In this document: piece by piece, positions 12,587 to 22,503 of the stretch | Position numbering within the stretch: position 1 is the stretch's first letter | Layout: each line of letters starts with the position of its first letter | Origin: Oxytricha trifallax | Lineage: Eukaryota; Ciliophora; Spirotrichea; Sporadotrichida; Oxytrichidae | Direction of reading: 5' to 3' | DNA: 64,000 bases | Assembly: GCA_000711775.1 (NCBI GenBank) | Contig: ARYC01017224.1 | Span: forward strand, 1-64,000 | Program-made: the position numbers and the translations under genes | The notes under the pieces: generated by a model | Seen by the model: only the letters and a program-made list of their open reading frames with translations | Told to the model about the DNA's origin: nothing | Database searches by the model: none

Positions 12587-13971
12587 TCATTTTTACAATA
12601 ATTCTTACTTTGATTAAGCCCTAGTATTCAAGGGATTCAAGTCTCTATTTTTAATCCAAGAATACATTAATTCAACTGGTGCAATTCTATAGTGATAAGG
12701 CCCTAAGAACATTATTGGCAAAGCCAAATCAAGGTACTTATCCATAATACTTTGTGATCTGTGGTAAGGTGCATTATCAAGTAAAATTAAAGTATTTTCT
12801 CTCCAACTAGTATCAACTGAATCCAATACATTAACTAGCTTACATAGAAAGTACATAAATGAGTGCTAGTTAGTTCTTCCATGATTTACTGTATAGTACA
12901 GCTCTCCTGTACTTGCAACTCCAATAATCAAATTCATTTACCCTTACTTAAGTGTTCCACAAATTACTGGGCTGCATACTATCTTTATAACTTGCTACTG
13001 TTGCTGTTATGCAAAGTTGAAATCTACTTAATTTATTTATAAGTCATCATTAATTCATTTTTCAAAAATCTTCTAATCATTTACTTGCTACACCTTAACT
13101 ATATATTCTTCTGTAAACTTTGCTGTATATCAGAAAGCTGCACTGGTTAAGTGTTATACATTAACATATTAACGATATGAGTGCGTGCTCTGCTATGCAG
13201 CTTCTTATACTTTCCTCTATTGATTTATTTTAGATTCCAGAATTAAGCTTTCTTAACTGGGCTTCTTAAGTACCTTCTTAATTTATAGTATGAAATGCCA
13301 AGTCTATCCATTATTTAGAAATAAGTTAACTTTTCTGAAACTCTTAATCTAAGTGATTCCTCTGCAAGTTTAAGTTCTTTCTCTTACAATTATTTCTCTT
13401 TCCTTAATTACTTTTGTAGTCTACGAGGAACTATTGCATCCAATTGTGTGTGCTAACCAAAAATTGGAATTTAATCTTTGACTTTATGATTTTCAATAAC
13501 TTTAGCTTCTAGAGCTTTGAAATCAAAATCTTAAGCACTATCCATCATACTCTAGGGTTCTAAATCCGATTTCTTATACTCAGTGTAAAGCTTTAGCACT
13601 AGCTAACCAAGAGTCTAAATTTAACTATCATTAAGTAATGATTCTTTAGCTCCTTTTTTACTACTTTCTCTATACTTTTCTTTTGGATCTATGATAAATC
13701 CATCGATTTCAAACTCTGAAATTTCATCTCGAATTTCATTGAATAATTAAATCATATCCTTTTCACTCACTTCCTCTATACTCACATCTGCAAGAGTTAT
13801 GTTCCTCTAGTAAAGCAAGTTAGTTGTTAAGTATTCTGCATAATCTTTAGAATCTTCAAAACCACTAGAAGAGCTCTGCTCTTCACTTGAACTATTGCCA
13901 TCATAATCTTTATCTTCTAACCTAAAGAATTCTGACAGTCTAGACTGTCGTTTTTTAGAATATTATTCCAT
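12587..13971 (-). pseudogene. IS630/Tc1-type DDE transposase, internally deleted
   Basis: Read on the minus strand with Gln for TAA/TAG. It starts MEQYSKKRQSRLSEFF, runs through an acidic/Ser-rich N-terminal region and a helical DNA-binding region, and ends with a recognisable DDE fold: second Asp in LLDNAPYHRS and third acidic residue in APVELMYSWIK. The stretch that should carry the first catalytic Asp is missing: the frame breaks near 12930 with two TGAs, and the protein resumes at IGVASTGELYYTVNHG. The start codon lies only about 23 bases outside the inner end of the right arm, so the gene may belong to the inverted-repeat element. It is not closely like the TBE transposase elsewhere in the window. 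Confidence 0.75.
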
Positions 13972-14162
13972 CAATGGATTCTTAAATTTAATTATAATGA
14001 ATTGTGTTGGTGCTGGTAGGAATTCCGCTAGCGGAAATTGGATCGTGCTGGTACGATTTCATTATTATGAAAAGCACTCTCTGATTTTAGTAACGGTAGT
14101 GTCTTCCTGAATCAAAATTGACCTATATAAAATGGTTTAAGGCACCTTAATTTTAAAGTTTA

Positions 14163-14968
14163 ATGAACCAATAGTAACTTACTGGCATCAATGTTTCAGA
14201 ACTCGCCCAGAAGTGCAAAAGTAAGAAAGAGCTATACAACTTTCTTGCCCAAGACTGCCACGCTTTCTTACCAAAAGCGGACTCCACCAACATTTATTTC
14301 CTTAAGTAAATCATAAGAGCAGAGAAAGACGTAAGCCCTAGCTTAACCCTGTAACTGTTAATATAGTACGTAAGAAGAGACGCAGTTAAAGTGTCAGCAG
14401 TGCCTCAAATCGATGGACTTACAGTTCAAGACTTTCTCGATTATGCAAGAGGGTCTTCAAGACTGCTGCAATACTTGCCTGAAGAACGAGATTGGGTCCA
14501 CCTTGACAGATAATGGATCTGCGATTTGCTCTTCACCTTAGACACCGACGGTGTCTCCCAGATGATTCATGATGCAATGCTCTAACGAAGAGAAAAGCTC
14601 GAGTAAAATAGATATCTCGTTATAGAAATGAGACCCGAGGTCGTGGACGCTCTCAGCAGATGCCTTAACTTTAGCAGTAAGTTTACTCTCTCTTAATTTC
14701 TTGTGTAGCTGAGCGAGGTAAGGCTGTGAATCTCGTTAAGGATTCATCTAAAAGAAAGAGAACCCGTGAATAGTTAGAGGAGGTAAAGGATTATGAAGAT
14801 GCTTTGAAATAAGATAAGCGAGAATTCTTGCAGTAAACTAAAAAGTTGAAGCAATAACATGATAATATGGAAAGTGAGTTGCTTGACTTACGCAAGATGA
14901 AAGAGCAGTTTATGCAAGATGGTAACCTGTAGAATATGCAAAATCAATCTCCAAACATGAGACAATGA
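14163..14968 (+). CDS. Unknown 257-aa protein with helical N-terminus, basic segment and coiled coil
   Basis: ATG at 14163 and TGA at 14966-14968. Removing a 32-base GT-AG intron (14677-14708) leaves exactly 258 codons with no TGA. The N-terminal two thirds are helical and rich in aromatic and hydrophobic residues (ELYNFLAQDCHAFLPKAD, DFLDYARGSSRLLQYLPEER). A basic run KDSSKRKRTREQ follows, then a heptad-like coiled coil (LKQDKREFLQQTKKLKQQH) and a Gln/Asn/Met tail. The basic-then-coil layout resembles a DNA-binding dimer such as bZIP, but the basic region does not match that family. Convergent with the helicase gene, with a 93-base gap. An antisense ORF overlaps it and was judged a shadow. 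Confidence 0.7.
14677..14708 (+). other. 32-base spliceosomal intron in the coiled-coil gene
   Basis: Starts GTAAGTTTAC and ends TTGTGTAG. Removal joins Ser-Thr-Glu-Arg in frame and links the N-terminal domain to the coiled coil; reading through gives no sensible continuation. Confidence 0.75.
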
Positions 14969-15061
14969 GTGCTGCTGCTTCTATTCCTCCACGATTCTCT
15001 ATATGCTATTAATAGCAAAGACTTGAATATGGTGAATTTCTTTAAAAAATTAAGATAAATC

Positions 15062-18000
15062 TCATATTCTTAATCTTGGTTTTCTCTCTGAATTTCTATG
15101 GTTTATGTCGCTTTTAAAGTGCCTTCTCTCACTCGAGGCTGCCTTCAACCATCTTTCCATTGTCTCTTCACTCTCTGGCAGCTCTGTATAAGTGCAAGTG
15201 AATGTTTTATCTCTAGCACTGCGACGAGTAACCAACTCTCAAGTCTTATTTTATTCTTTGATTAAGTCAAGCTTTTGTTAACCTTTCAATAATCTTCTCT
15301 TTGAACTTGCAGAACTGCTTTTACTTTTGGATCTCTCTCTGCTTTGAGCCTTAGTAATTTCATGGTGCTACCGCTTTAAACTCCTGTGCACCAATTGCTG
15401 TACCTGCTCGAATGGTTTATCTTGAAGCACAGGGTTTTAACTCATCTTCTATTCAATAAGCTCTATGAGAGAAGGTTAATAAAAACCCAACTTACTTTAT
15501 TCACCTTATTCTTCAATTTATTAAGGCTCCTTTTCTTCTTCAAGATTATCTTGCTTCACTACTGCTGCTGGGTTGCTTGCTTCACTGTAAGCTTTCTCAG
15601 TGAGAGATACAATATGTTGAACGATTTCTCTTACAATATTATCTTGCTCCTATTCGTTTGAAAGCTCTGCAGAAATTTATTCTTAAGGCACCTGGTTTTA
15701 TTCAAGAAAATTTTCCATTGCTTCTAATCGATTTTATAAAATTGATTATACTTAATTGTGCTTGCGAGCAAGTATAAGCTCTATCTCTTTCTTTTCAACT
15801 ATAAGCAGCTGCTCTGCACTATCTTTAGAAGCTTGCTTATATAATACTCGCTGCCACCTGCCTTTAGTGTTAAGTCTCCCAATTCTACCAATGATTTATT
15901 CTTCAGATCTTTGTGAGAAAACATCAGCAATGATTAAATATGAACCACCATTTTAATCAATTTCATCATTAGTTTGGATATCTGTTCCTCTCCCCTGTGG
16001 CTCGTTGAGGAAGTAAACCCCGTAGTTTTTGCTTGCATTTCTCATTAAATACCTGCCTTCAAGCACAGATTCAATTGCAGTCGCCTAGGAGTGGTTGAAA
16101 CTAATGAAATCAAAATCAGATTTCTTTAAACCTATTTCAATAGCACTGTAATTTGTTGAAGCCACTATTAAAACTGGTGAAACAGCTACTTAATCCTTTA
16201 TGATTTCCTTGATTCTTTGTAAGTAATCTCCTTGATTTGAACTTACCAGCAAGTCTGGTAACTAAGTTTTCTTGTCTCCTTACAGTTTATCAAGGGTAGG
16301 GAATACTACAGGTGTGCTATGCAAAGCTAAACTAAGACAATTTTCTTCACCTTGAGAAAGATGGCTTCCTGAAAATCCAATAATACTTCTTGATTGCTTG
16401 TAAAAATTTAGCTGGTTTATAATGTTGTCAGCGGAGCCATCGAAGATAATCCAGTCGTATTCATCAATAAGCACGATGCTATCGTGCCACACACTCATGA
16501 ATTTAGCAGCCTTCATTTGTTTCTTGAGTTGTGGTTGAGTGAAAAAATAAATGCCTGTACTTTTTGCAAAGAAATTATGGTTTGAATCAAGTTCCATTGC
16601 ACTAATAACTTTTTGAAATTTTTGATAATCTCTCTGCACTAAGTGCTCATTCTTGCCAACTATGATTACGGATAGCTTCGTTTTAAGAGCTATAAGAATG
16701 GCTAACGCAACGCAGATCAAGGTCTTGCCATTACCAATACCAAAATGTATTAAATGGTTTGCGTGCAAGTTTTCGCAAATATAGTTAATGCACAAAATTT
16801 GAGAACTATATAACTTAAAGCCAAGATTTTGCTGCAGCTTTTCTAAGTCATTACTTACACTTAACCTTTCATTCCTTGGCTATGAATTGAAAGCACGAGC
16901 TAACATGTGCGAGGTATTAGCGTTCTCAAAGAGTTGAAGTAAGTCTACAATTGTTTCATCAGAGAAAGCCTCCATATTTTTGGGTAAGTGTAAAATTCTT
17001 TGAATTTCAGAGTAGTCGCCATTAAGGCAATTTTCAATAATGCTGTTGCTCACACTCACATTCTTTTCAATTTAAGCTTCTATGATTTGCTGCTGAAGCT
17101 TCTTGAACTGCTCTACTTTGCCTACCCACTGCTCGTCTCTGCTCTGCAGCCTTTATGCAATGCCTTTCATAAAGTAAACCATAGTGTTTGAATCAATAAC
17201 CTCTTACTTCTGTAAGAAAGTAGCCCTAGTAATTGATATATAATCTTTGAGTGCTTCAACTGTAGGAGAGCAAGAGAGAGCACAAATTCTTACGAAGTAC
17301 TCTGTGTATTCTACAGGTATGTCTCTTATTAAGTGCAAGCCACAGTCTTGCTTGAGTAGAGTCATGAAAGGCACATTCAAGATAAAGAATGAAGTAGGTA
17401 TTAGCTTTTAAACTTGAGAGTCGACTGCGAATAATTACCAAGTTTAACCCATTAATTGTATAATATAGGGGAGAGTAGAATCCAATTTCTGCACTGGTGC
17501 AAGCTGTTTAGTGAATGCTGCAACTGAATTAAAGAATACAAAGTTCGCTAAACCTAGAGCTTGTCTCGTATTAGGTGAGCGAATTAATAATAAGATTGAT
17601 TCTTGAATTAATTCATCTTCGATTTATACTCTTTCTCCCATATAATAACCAAGAGCAGCTAAAAAGATACGTGGCTTTGAGTCTTCATCTAAATTATTAT
17701 TGCTCTAAATTAAATCCACGAGCAATGAGAACAAGTTCTCGCTTAGTTTCTGGTCACTAACGTTCTCAAAATTGCTTAGGAAGGAGAAAAGTGACTGGGT
17801 GTTTCGAGTAACTATTTCTTGCAAAATGCAAGACCTTTAATAATATTAAGAATTCTTGAAACTTTCGAAGTGCTTTATGAGAATCTCATGGCCAATGATC
17901 GAGCCATAGTTAATAAAGAGTTGAGGTAAGGGTTCTTTATTTTGATTTTAATCACTTGCAAAGCTGAGATTCGTAGCTTATTCACTCTCCTTAAGCTCTT

Positions 18001-18468
18001 CGATAGCAGCAGTAACATCTAGAGTCTATGATACCACGGATTTACTCTTATGGCTGTGCTTGATCTTCTTTGGCTTTTTGTTATTTATATACTTTCTCAC
18101 ATACTACTTAAAATCAAAAGTTTTATTATAAGCTGCAAAATCCGCCTGCTACAGCAGCATTTTCAAGTTATAGCTATTTTATTGCAGAATATCTTTAGCG
18201 CGGTTGATTTTAGCGCTGTCTTGCGCATTTTTATACTCACACTTAATGCCCTTGGCTTTAAAATTTTCTTCAAAATTTCCATTGGCTTGATGATTTTCAA
18301 AAATCCAATCTGAGTTTGACTAATCGGGTGCCTCCTGCGGCACTTGCAAATCATTTATACCTTCTAAATAGAAGATAATATCGAAGATTTAAGCTTACCA
18401 GCACTCGCATTCAAAAGTTATTGAAGGCTGATTTCAGAGGTTTTCTAAAATCCAGTGGCTGGATTCAT
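15062..18468 (-). CDS. SecA-like DEAD helicase domain protein, about 1108 aa, intact right-arm copy
   Basis: ATG complement at 18466-18468. Removing a 35-base intron (18364-18398) and a probable 45-base intron (15238-15282) leaves exactly 1109 codons to the TGA at 15062-15064. The motifs I see are: Walker A GIGNGKT, Walker B VLIDEYDWIIFDG (SecA-type DEVDSILID-like), EPQGRGTDI (cf. SecA motif around MAGRGTDI), and IIGRIGRLNTKGRWQRV (cf. SecA GRAGRQGDPG). About 550 residues of helical, Glu/Gln-rich sequence precede the helicase core and a Ser/Arg-rich tail follows. SecA drives protein export in bacteria; here the setting is an inverted-repeat element, so I infer only an ATP-driven motor, with substrate unknown. 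No IES interrupts it. Confidence 0.8.
15238..15282 (-). other. Probable 45-base intron near the 3' end of the helicase gene
   Basis: Begins GTTAAC and ends TTGAG. If spliced, the frame continues as KELVTRRSAR to a stop at 15062. If not, translation stops at the TGA at 15239-15241 and the protein is about 44 residues shorter. Both arms share the in-frame TGA and the downstream open frame, which favours a real intron over chance. Confidence 0.5.
18364..18398 (-). other. 35-base intron near the start of the helicase gene
   Basis: Begins GTAAGCTTAA and ends CTATTTAG. Splicing joins MNPATGFQKTSE...NASA to EGINDLQVPQ in frame. Without it, the long frame has no start codon before an upstream TGA. 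Confidence 0.75.
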
Positions 18469-19114
18469 CTGATTTATGCTTAATTTTAATGATTAATTCG
18501 ACTGTATTTTACTATTAAACCACTGGATTATTAAAATTTCGACTGGATTATTGATCCTTAACTATATGAAAAAACACTCTTTTGCTTATATCCTCCGGAT
18601 TTATGGCTGGCTCACTGCCAAACCAAGACAAATAATGATTATTCACTATAACTCATTAAACGAGTAGCTTAGAGTTGCCTGGAGGTGGGTGGTTGAAGAG
18701 CTGTGATATATTTTAGGAATTTTCAAGATGGGCAAAACCCAAAATTGGCTTTTTGAAAAATGTCGAAATCCGCGGCAACTTTCGAAATTCAAACCTTTCC
18801 CCGTCCATAACTGAATAATGGCCAGTAGAAATGTGAAGACGAGAATATCTAGAAGTTAATGGCACCCGAAATCGAAAATTTGGGTCTTCAGTTTTGACCC
18901 TCAAAAATGCTTTTTGGCTTAAGCCAAAGCACTGGATTATAGAGGTCAGACCGGTATAATAGTATACCAATGTTGAAAAATCTCGAGAACGGCCCCGACA
19001 ACCTACTGGATTTCAAACTGCTCTGAACTTAAAATTAAAAATCACACTAATCTAATCATATTAATCTAATCATATTCAAACTTTGTAAGAGCCGTGATAG
19101 TGCCAACCCTTCTT
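18469..19114. other. Upstream region of helicase gene and GC-richer unexplained stretch
   Basis: Contains several copies of ACTGGATTAT-like words (near 18453, 18524, 18545, 18932 and 19006) that could be binding sites or an element end. About 18590-19010 is clearly GC-richer than its surroundings but holds no convincing protein. A minus-strand 85-codon open frame at 18713-18970 lacks any recognisable feature. The outer end of the giant inverted repeat probably lies here, but the matching left side is outside the window. Confidence 0.4.
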
Positions 19115-19240
19115 TTTGCATTCTCGATATCGGCTCCCTCAAATTAAGTTAAATTCTGTCCTTTTAAATTTCCTTATTTATCGATATACTTAAAACTTTT
19201 TATTAACTTACAAATTCTATGTGTACATACGTTTTGGGGT
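19115..19240. repeat. Half-arm copy of the 8-9.7 kb fold-back element
   Basis: Nearly identical to 8816-8940, ending at the palindrome centre (TACATACGTTTTGGGGTTT). Only one arm is present. It shows that the fold-back unit is dispersed and that breakage occurs at its centre. Confidence 0.8.
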
Positions 19241-19245
19241 TTATA

Positions 19246-19282
<37 letters not shown>
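19241..19282. repeat. AT dinucleotide microsatellite
   Basis: About 20 units of (AT)n directly at the broken centre of the half fold-back copy. Confidence 0.85.
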
Positions 19283-19285
<3 letters not shown>

Positions 19286-19315
19286 AAGTTTAATTTGTGT
19301 TAAGCATGTTGCTTA

Positions 19316-19534
19316 TCAATTCTCTATTGCCCACCACCGAGAAGAGCTTCCTTTTGGATTTATTGGAATCTCTGATTGAATACTGCCTGAGCTGAGAAAT
19401 TTATTAAAACACTCAAATTTGAAAAGAATAAATCTCATAAAAAAGAAATCCTTGGTTGCTGTTTGGTGAAGTAAAGCAGCGATACTCTTGTTGTGATGTA
19501 TCTGCTTTCTCAAACCTTGTTGAAGTGCCTTCAT
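19316..19534 (-). CDS. Short unknown coding-like segment
   Basis: An open frame beginning MKALQQGLRKQIHHNKS with mixed, protein-like composition. It may be an MDS of another gene or chance. No family is recognised, and it does not fit any gap in eRF3. Confidence 0.3.
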   Translation of the reverse strand: MKALQQGLRKQIHHNKSIAALLHQTATKDFFFMRFILFKFECFNKFLSSGSIQSEIPINPKGSSSRWWAIEN

Positions 19535-19882
19535 TTTATAAAACTTTCAAAGACTACTATCATTAAATGAAATTATTTTTTAAATTATAGAATTTCTTAA
19601 AGTTTAAGCAATTATTTTGAAAATCAATTTCCTATTGATAATATGTAAAAGATTTTAATTTTAATACAGAATCACTGAATTTATATTCCCTAATTTCAAT
19701 AATTTGAGCTGTGGTGGATTGATTGCTTATTTAATTCCTACTTAACCAAACAAAATATATCTTTTTAAATAGTCTTACTATCTTCAAACATACACAAAGA
19801 TTTGTTTATGAAATATAATTTCTGAGATTTTTAATTTAATACTTATTTTAAAATCAAAATTCAATTAATATTTTTGCCTTTT

Positions 19883-21504
19883 TTCTTCAGTTTGCTTGCC
19901 GGTCTTTGCAGAAGCATCTAATTTTGAATATTACATTCAAAAATTATTGATTTAATTTATTTTTTTGTGAAAATGGAACTCTGGTTTAGATTCTGCAAAT
20001 AACCTTAGCATACAGAACCCAATAGCCTAGTTAAATGAAAAGATTTTTTGTAATGTGCAAGATGAATTGATATCCCTTGGATAAAATTGGCTTATATTTC
20101 AAAAGCTCAAGAAAAGCGAGATATTTTATCATAACCTTACTCTTTAATTCTGAGACTGCAGTTTGTTCGTTCATTCTGCATAAGACATCACCCTTATTTA
20201 TATAAAAACTCTGATAGAATTTCTCTTAGTTTTATTGAGTCTAAGTTGAACATTTTCACCTGGTTTAGCGTAAACGAAAAAGAATGTGAAACAAAATCAT
20301 TTAATTAGAATATGTATACAATTTAAGTTTTGTTAACTTAATTTAATTTAAGTTAATAGGTTTATCTTACACTCTCACCCTTTGAATTATAAATAGTCTG
20401 GACTTAAGCCAATAGGTTAGTAGGCATAACAGCTAACTGATCTCCAAGCTTGACAGAAATATTAAGAAAATATATTAAAAAACTCAACCTTTCCAAACAT
20501 AACTGTTCCTCTATCCTTCATTTTATCGAGTACTGGGATTCTCAATGGGCCCTCAGGGATTTACTTAATGCTTAAATTTTGGCATTTCGAGATCATCCAA
20601 GATTTCCAAGAGAGTTGGTCCTTGATTTAAAAAAGAGTCTTACTTAAATTTTTGCAAACAATCAATTAAGTATTATTTGTTGGGTCATAACCACAGCCTT
20701 GCATGAATGGCTTCATCTCAAGATATGATAATTTGTAATTATCCTTGCTCCATTTTACACTAGGCTCATTTTAATTAAAATTATTTAAGAATTATTGTTG
20801 ACAGCAACAACAATTTTAGAGATACCTAAACTCTTGGCAAGTTGAATATGTTCTCTGGTTTGACCTTCCATTTCGAATCCTGATTCGAATTCTCCCTTTT
20901 TGGCTGAATTTATATGTAAAATCTAATATACTGTTATAACATCTGCAGCACCCATAATCATGTTTGGTACATAATTCTTATGGGAAATAGTATTATAAAG
21001 TTATGAATTTTATATATGACATAAAAAATTCATTGAAGTAGTTTCAAGTTACCAGAAATGGTTGATTTACATCATTATATATGCACTATATATTTATTTA
21101 ATATAACTTGAGTAGTAACCTTCTTAATACCCTTAGTTGCCTCTTTTTATTAGATCTTAATTTGATTTTTAAATTAATTAAAAATCATTTTATTCTTAGT
21201 TATTTAAACATATTTTTTTAATTATTTTATTTTCATATATTTGTTTACTTCTTTTATGTAGCTGCCTTTTTCTTTGGAGTTTAAATTATTATTATTGATA
21301 TTCTATGTTTAAATGCCAGTGTTGAGTGTTGTAGTAGATGTAGTGCCAGCTGATTAGGTGGAACCAAGAGAACTTGCAGCTGTGTTTGCACCTGCTAGGT
21401 TGGTAATTGGGGCACTTGAAGTCATTCCAATATATTATTACTATTATTATAAAAAAAAGTATTTATTATATTTTTACCTTGAGATCCTCCTGCAAAGATT
21501 TAGT
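19883..21504 (-). CDS. eRF3, scrambled germline string B (17 MDSs)
   Basis: Minus-strand coding islands separated by AT-rich IESs, in gene order with falling coordinates. MDS (with pointers): 21473-21504, 21315-21431, 21248-21279, 21105-21146, 21044-21070 (P-loop KSTIS), 20945-20983 (YVPNMIMG), 20795-20908 (KKGEFESGFEMEGQTREH), 20740-20769, 20681-20715, 20580-20626 (GPTLLEILDDLE), 20482-20558 (RIPVLDKMKDRGTVM), 20363-20456, 20238-20272, 20149-20201, 20052-20113, 19974-20012, 19883-19921. Each fits between two MDSs of strings A or C through identical pointers of 5-15 bases, in frame, except one 2-base TA joint between its own neighbours 20363-20456 and 20238-20272. Alone, this string is not translatable. 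Confidence 0.9.
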
Positions 21505-21720
21505 TTCTTAATTATTAATTGAAAATACACAGCTATTGGTAAGTAGAAACATTTTATTCACTTATTTTTGATTTTATAGAAATATAAATATCATACGTAA
21601 GATAAAATGTAAAATTTAGTATATTTATTTCGAAATATTTACTTCTTCATCCGATATATAAACCGTAAAATACTCATTATTGCTGAAAAAAAACTAAAAA
21701 TATATATATATAAAAAATTT

Positions 21721-22186
21721 GGGGGGGGAAGTTTCCTGCACTGGTTTATGATAAAAAAAAATTTTCAGGGAAGTTTCCTGCACTTTTTTTCAAAATTTTT
21801 TTAAATTAAAATTTTCTTTTATAACAACTATCAATCAACTTTCGAACTATTTTCAATGATATATTAAGCTTAATTTATTAATCAATTAGTCAATATGTCT
21901 CTTTAGATTCCAACAACCCTGACATATTTTATCTGATAATTGTTAGTTTTAGTATCTTAATCTATCTGTTCTCATAATAATTGCAAGTATTGCATCCAAT
22001 TGTTATTGAAATTCTGATTTAATTTAACTTGTCATTCCATACCTACAATATTTTCTTGAACTACTTAAATGATGCATAAATATTCTCTTAATATAAATGA
22101 GTTATAAAAATTTTAATTCTATAATTTATATGTAAAATTTATTAAATTTATATATATAAAAAAAAGTGCAGGAAACTTCCTTCCCC
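21721..22186. mobile_element. Small TIR element (MITE-like) between eRF3 strings B and C
   Basis: Left end GGGGGGGGAAGTTTCCTGCACT and right end, inverted, AGTGCAGGAAACTTCCTTCCCC. Both are flanked by AAAATTT (21714-21720 and 22187-22193), a likely 7-base target duplication. Two further copies of the end motif lie at 21768-21784 and 23961-23978. No coding capacity. It sits in the unscrambled gap between two strings of the scrambled gene, so its excision need not affect MDS joining. Confidence 0.6.
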
Positions 22187-22503
22187 AAAATTTTAATAAA
22201 ACATCTAATGCTAAAATTTTTTCATTTAATAATTATTTTGAAATAATAGAACAGTATCTAATTCTCAAAATCTCACATAATCACGCATAGCAATTTTATG
22301 TATATTTCACCATAAAAAGGCCACGAATTAAAAAATAGAGACGTTCGAATAAGACAAGTTCATATTGTGTGAAATGAGTTATTGAGGTTATAAGGGAGAG
22401 AAGCAACTGAAATAGGTGTGGTATAGGCGAGTTATAAATGTTGTTTCATAAATAGAATAATTAATTAGTGTCTCCACCTTGCTCCACAGCTCTTCAGTTG
22501 TCC

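Larger units (their letters stand above)
13994..17749. repeat. Right arm of giant inverted repeat (minimum extent)
   Basis: Inverted partner of 1-3759. The matched part ends at about 17749 only because the left arm leaves the window. The helicase gene it carries continues to 18468, so the arm probably extends at least that far. The coding frames here are intact, in contrast to the left arm. Confidence 0.95.

Noticed and set aside
1-18468. Giant inverted repeat as a Polinton or other capsid-bearing element
   Set aside because: Long inverted repeats fit, but I see no DNA polymerase B, packaging ATPase, capsid or retroviral-type integrase; the gene set is different.
20597-20641. A 23-base intron between VCKN and PTLLEIL in string B
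   Set aside because: The string C piece at 23310-23331 joins both sides through 10- and 8-base pointers and restores CNWYQGPTLLEIL, which is the family sequence.
20381-20983. A second eRF3 paralogue in string B
   Set aside because: First seen as a decayed paralogue, but each piece fills a gap in strings A/C with matching pointers and in frame, so one scrambled gene explains all pieces.
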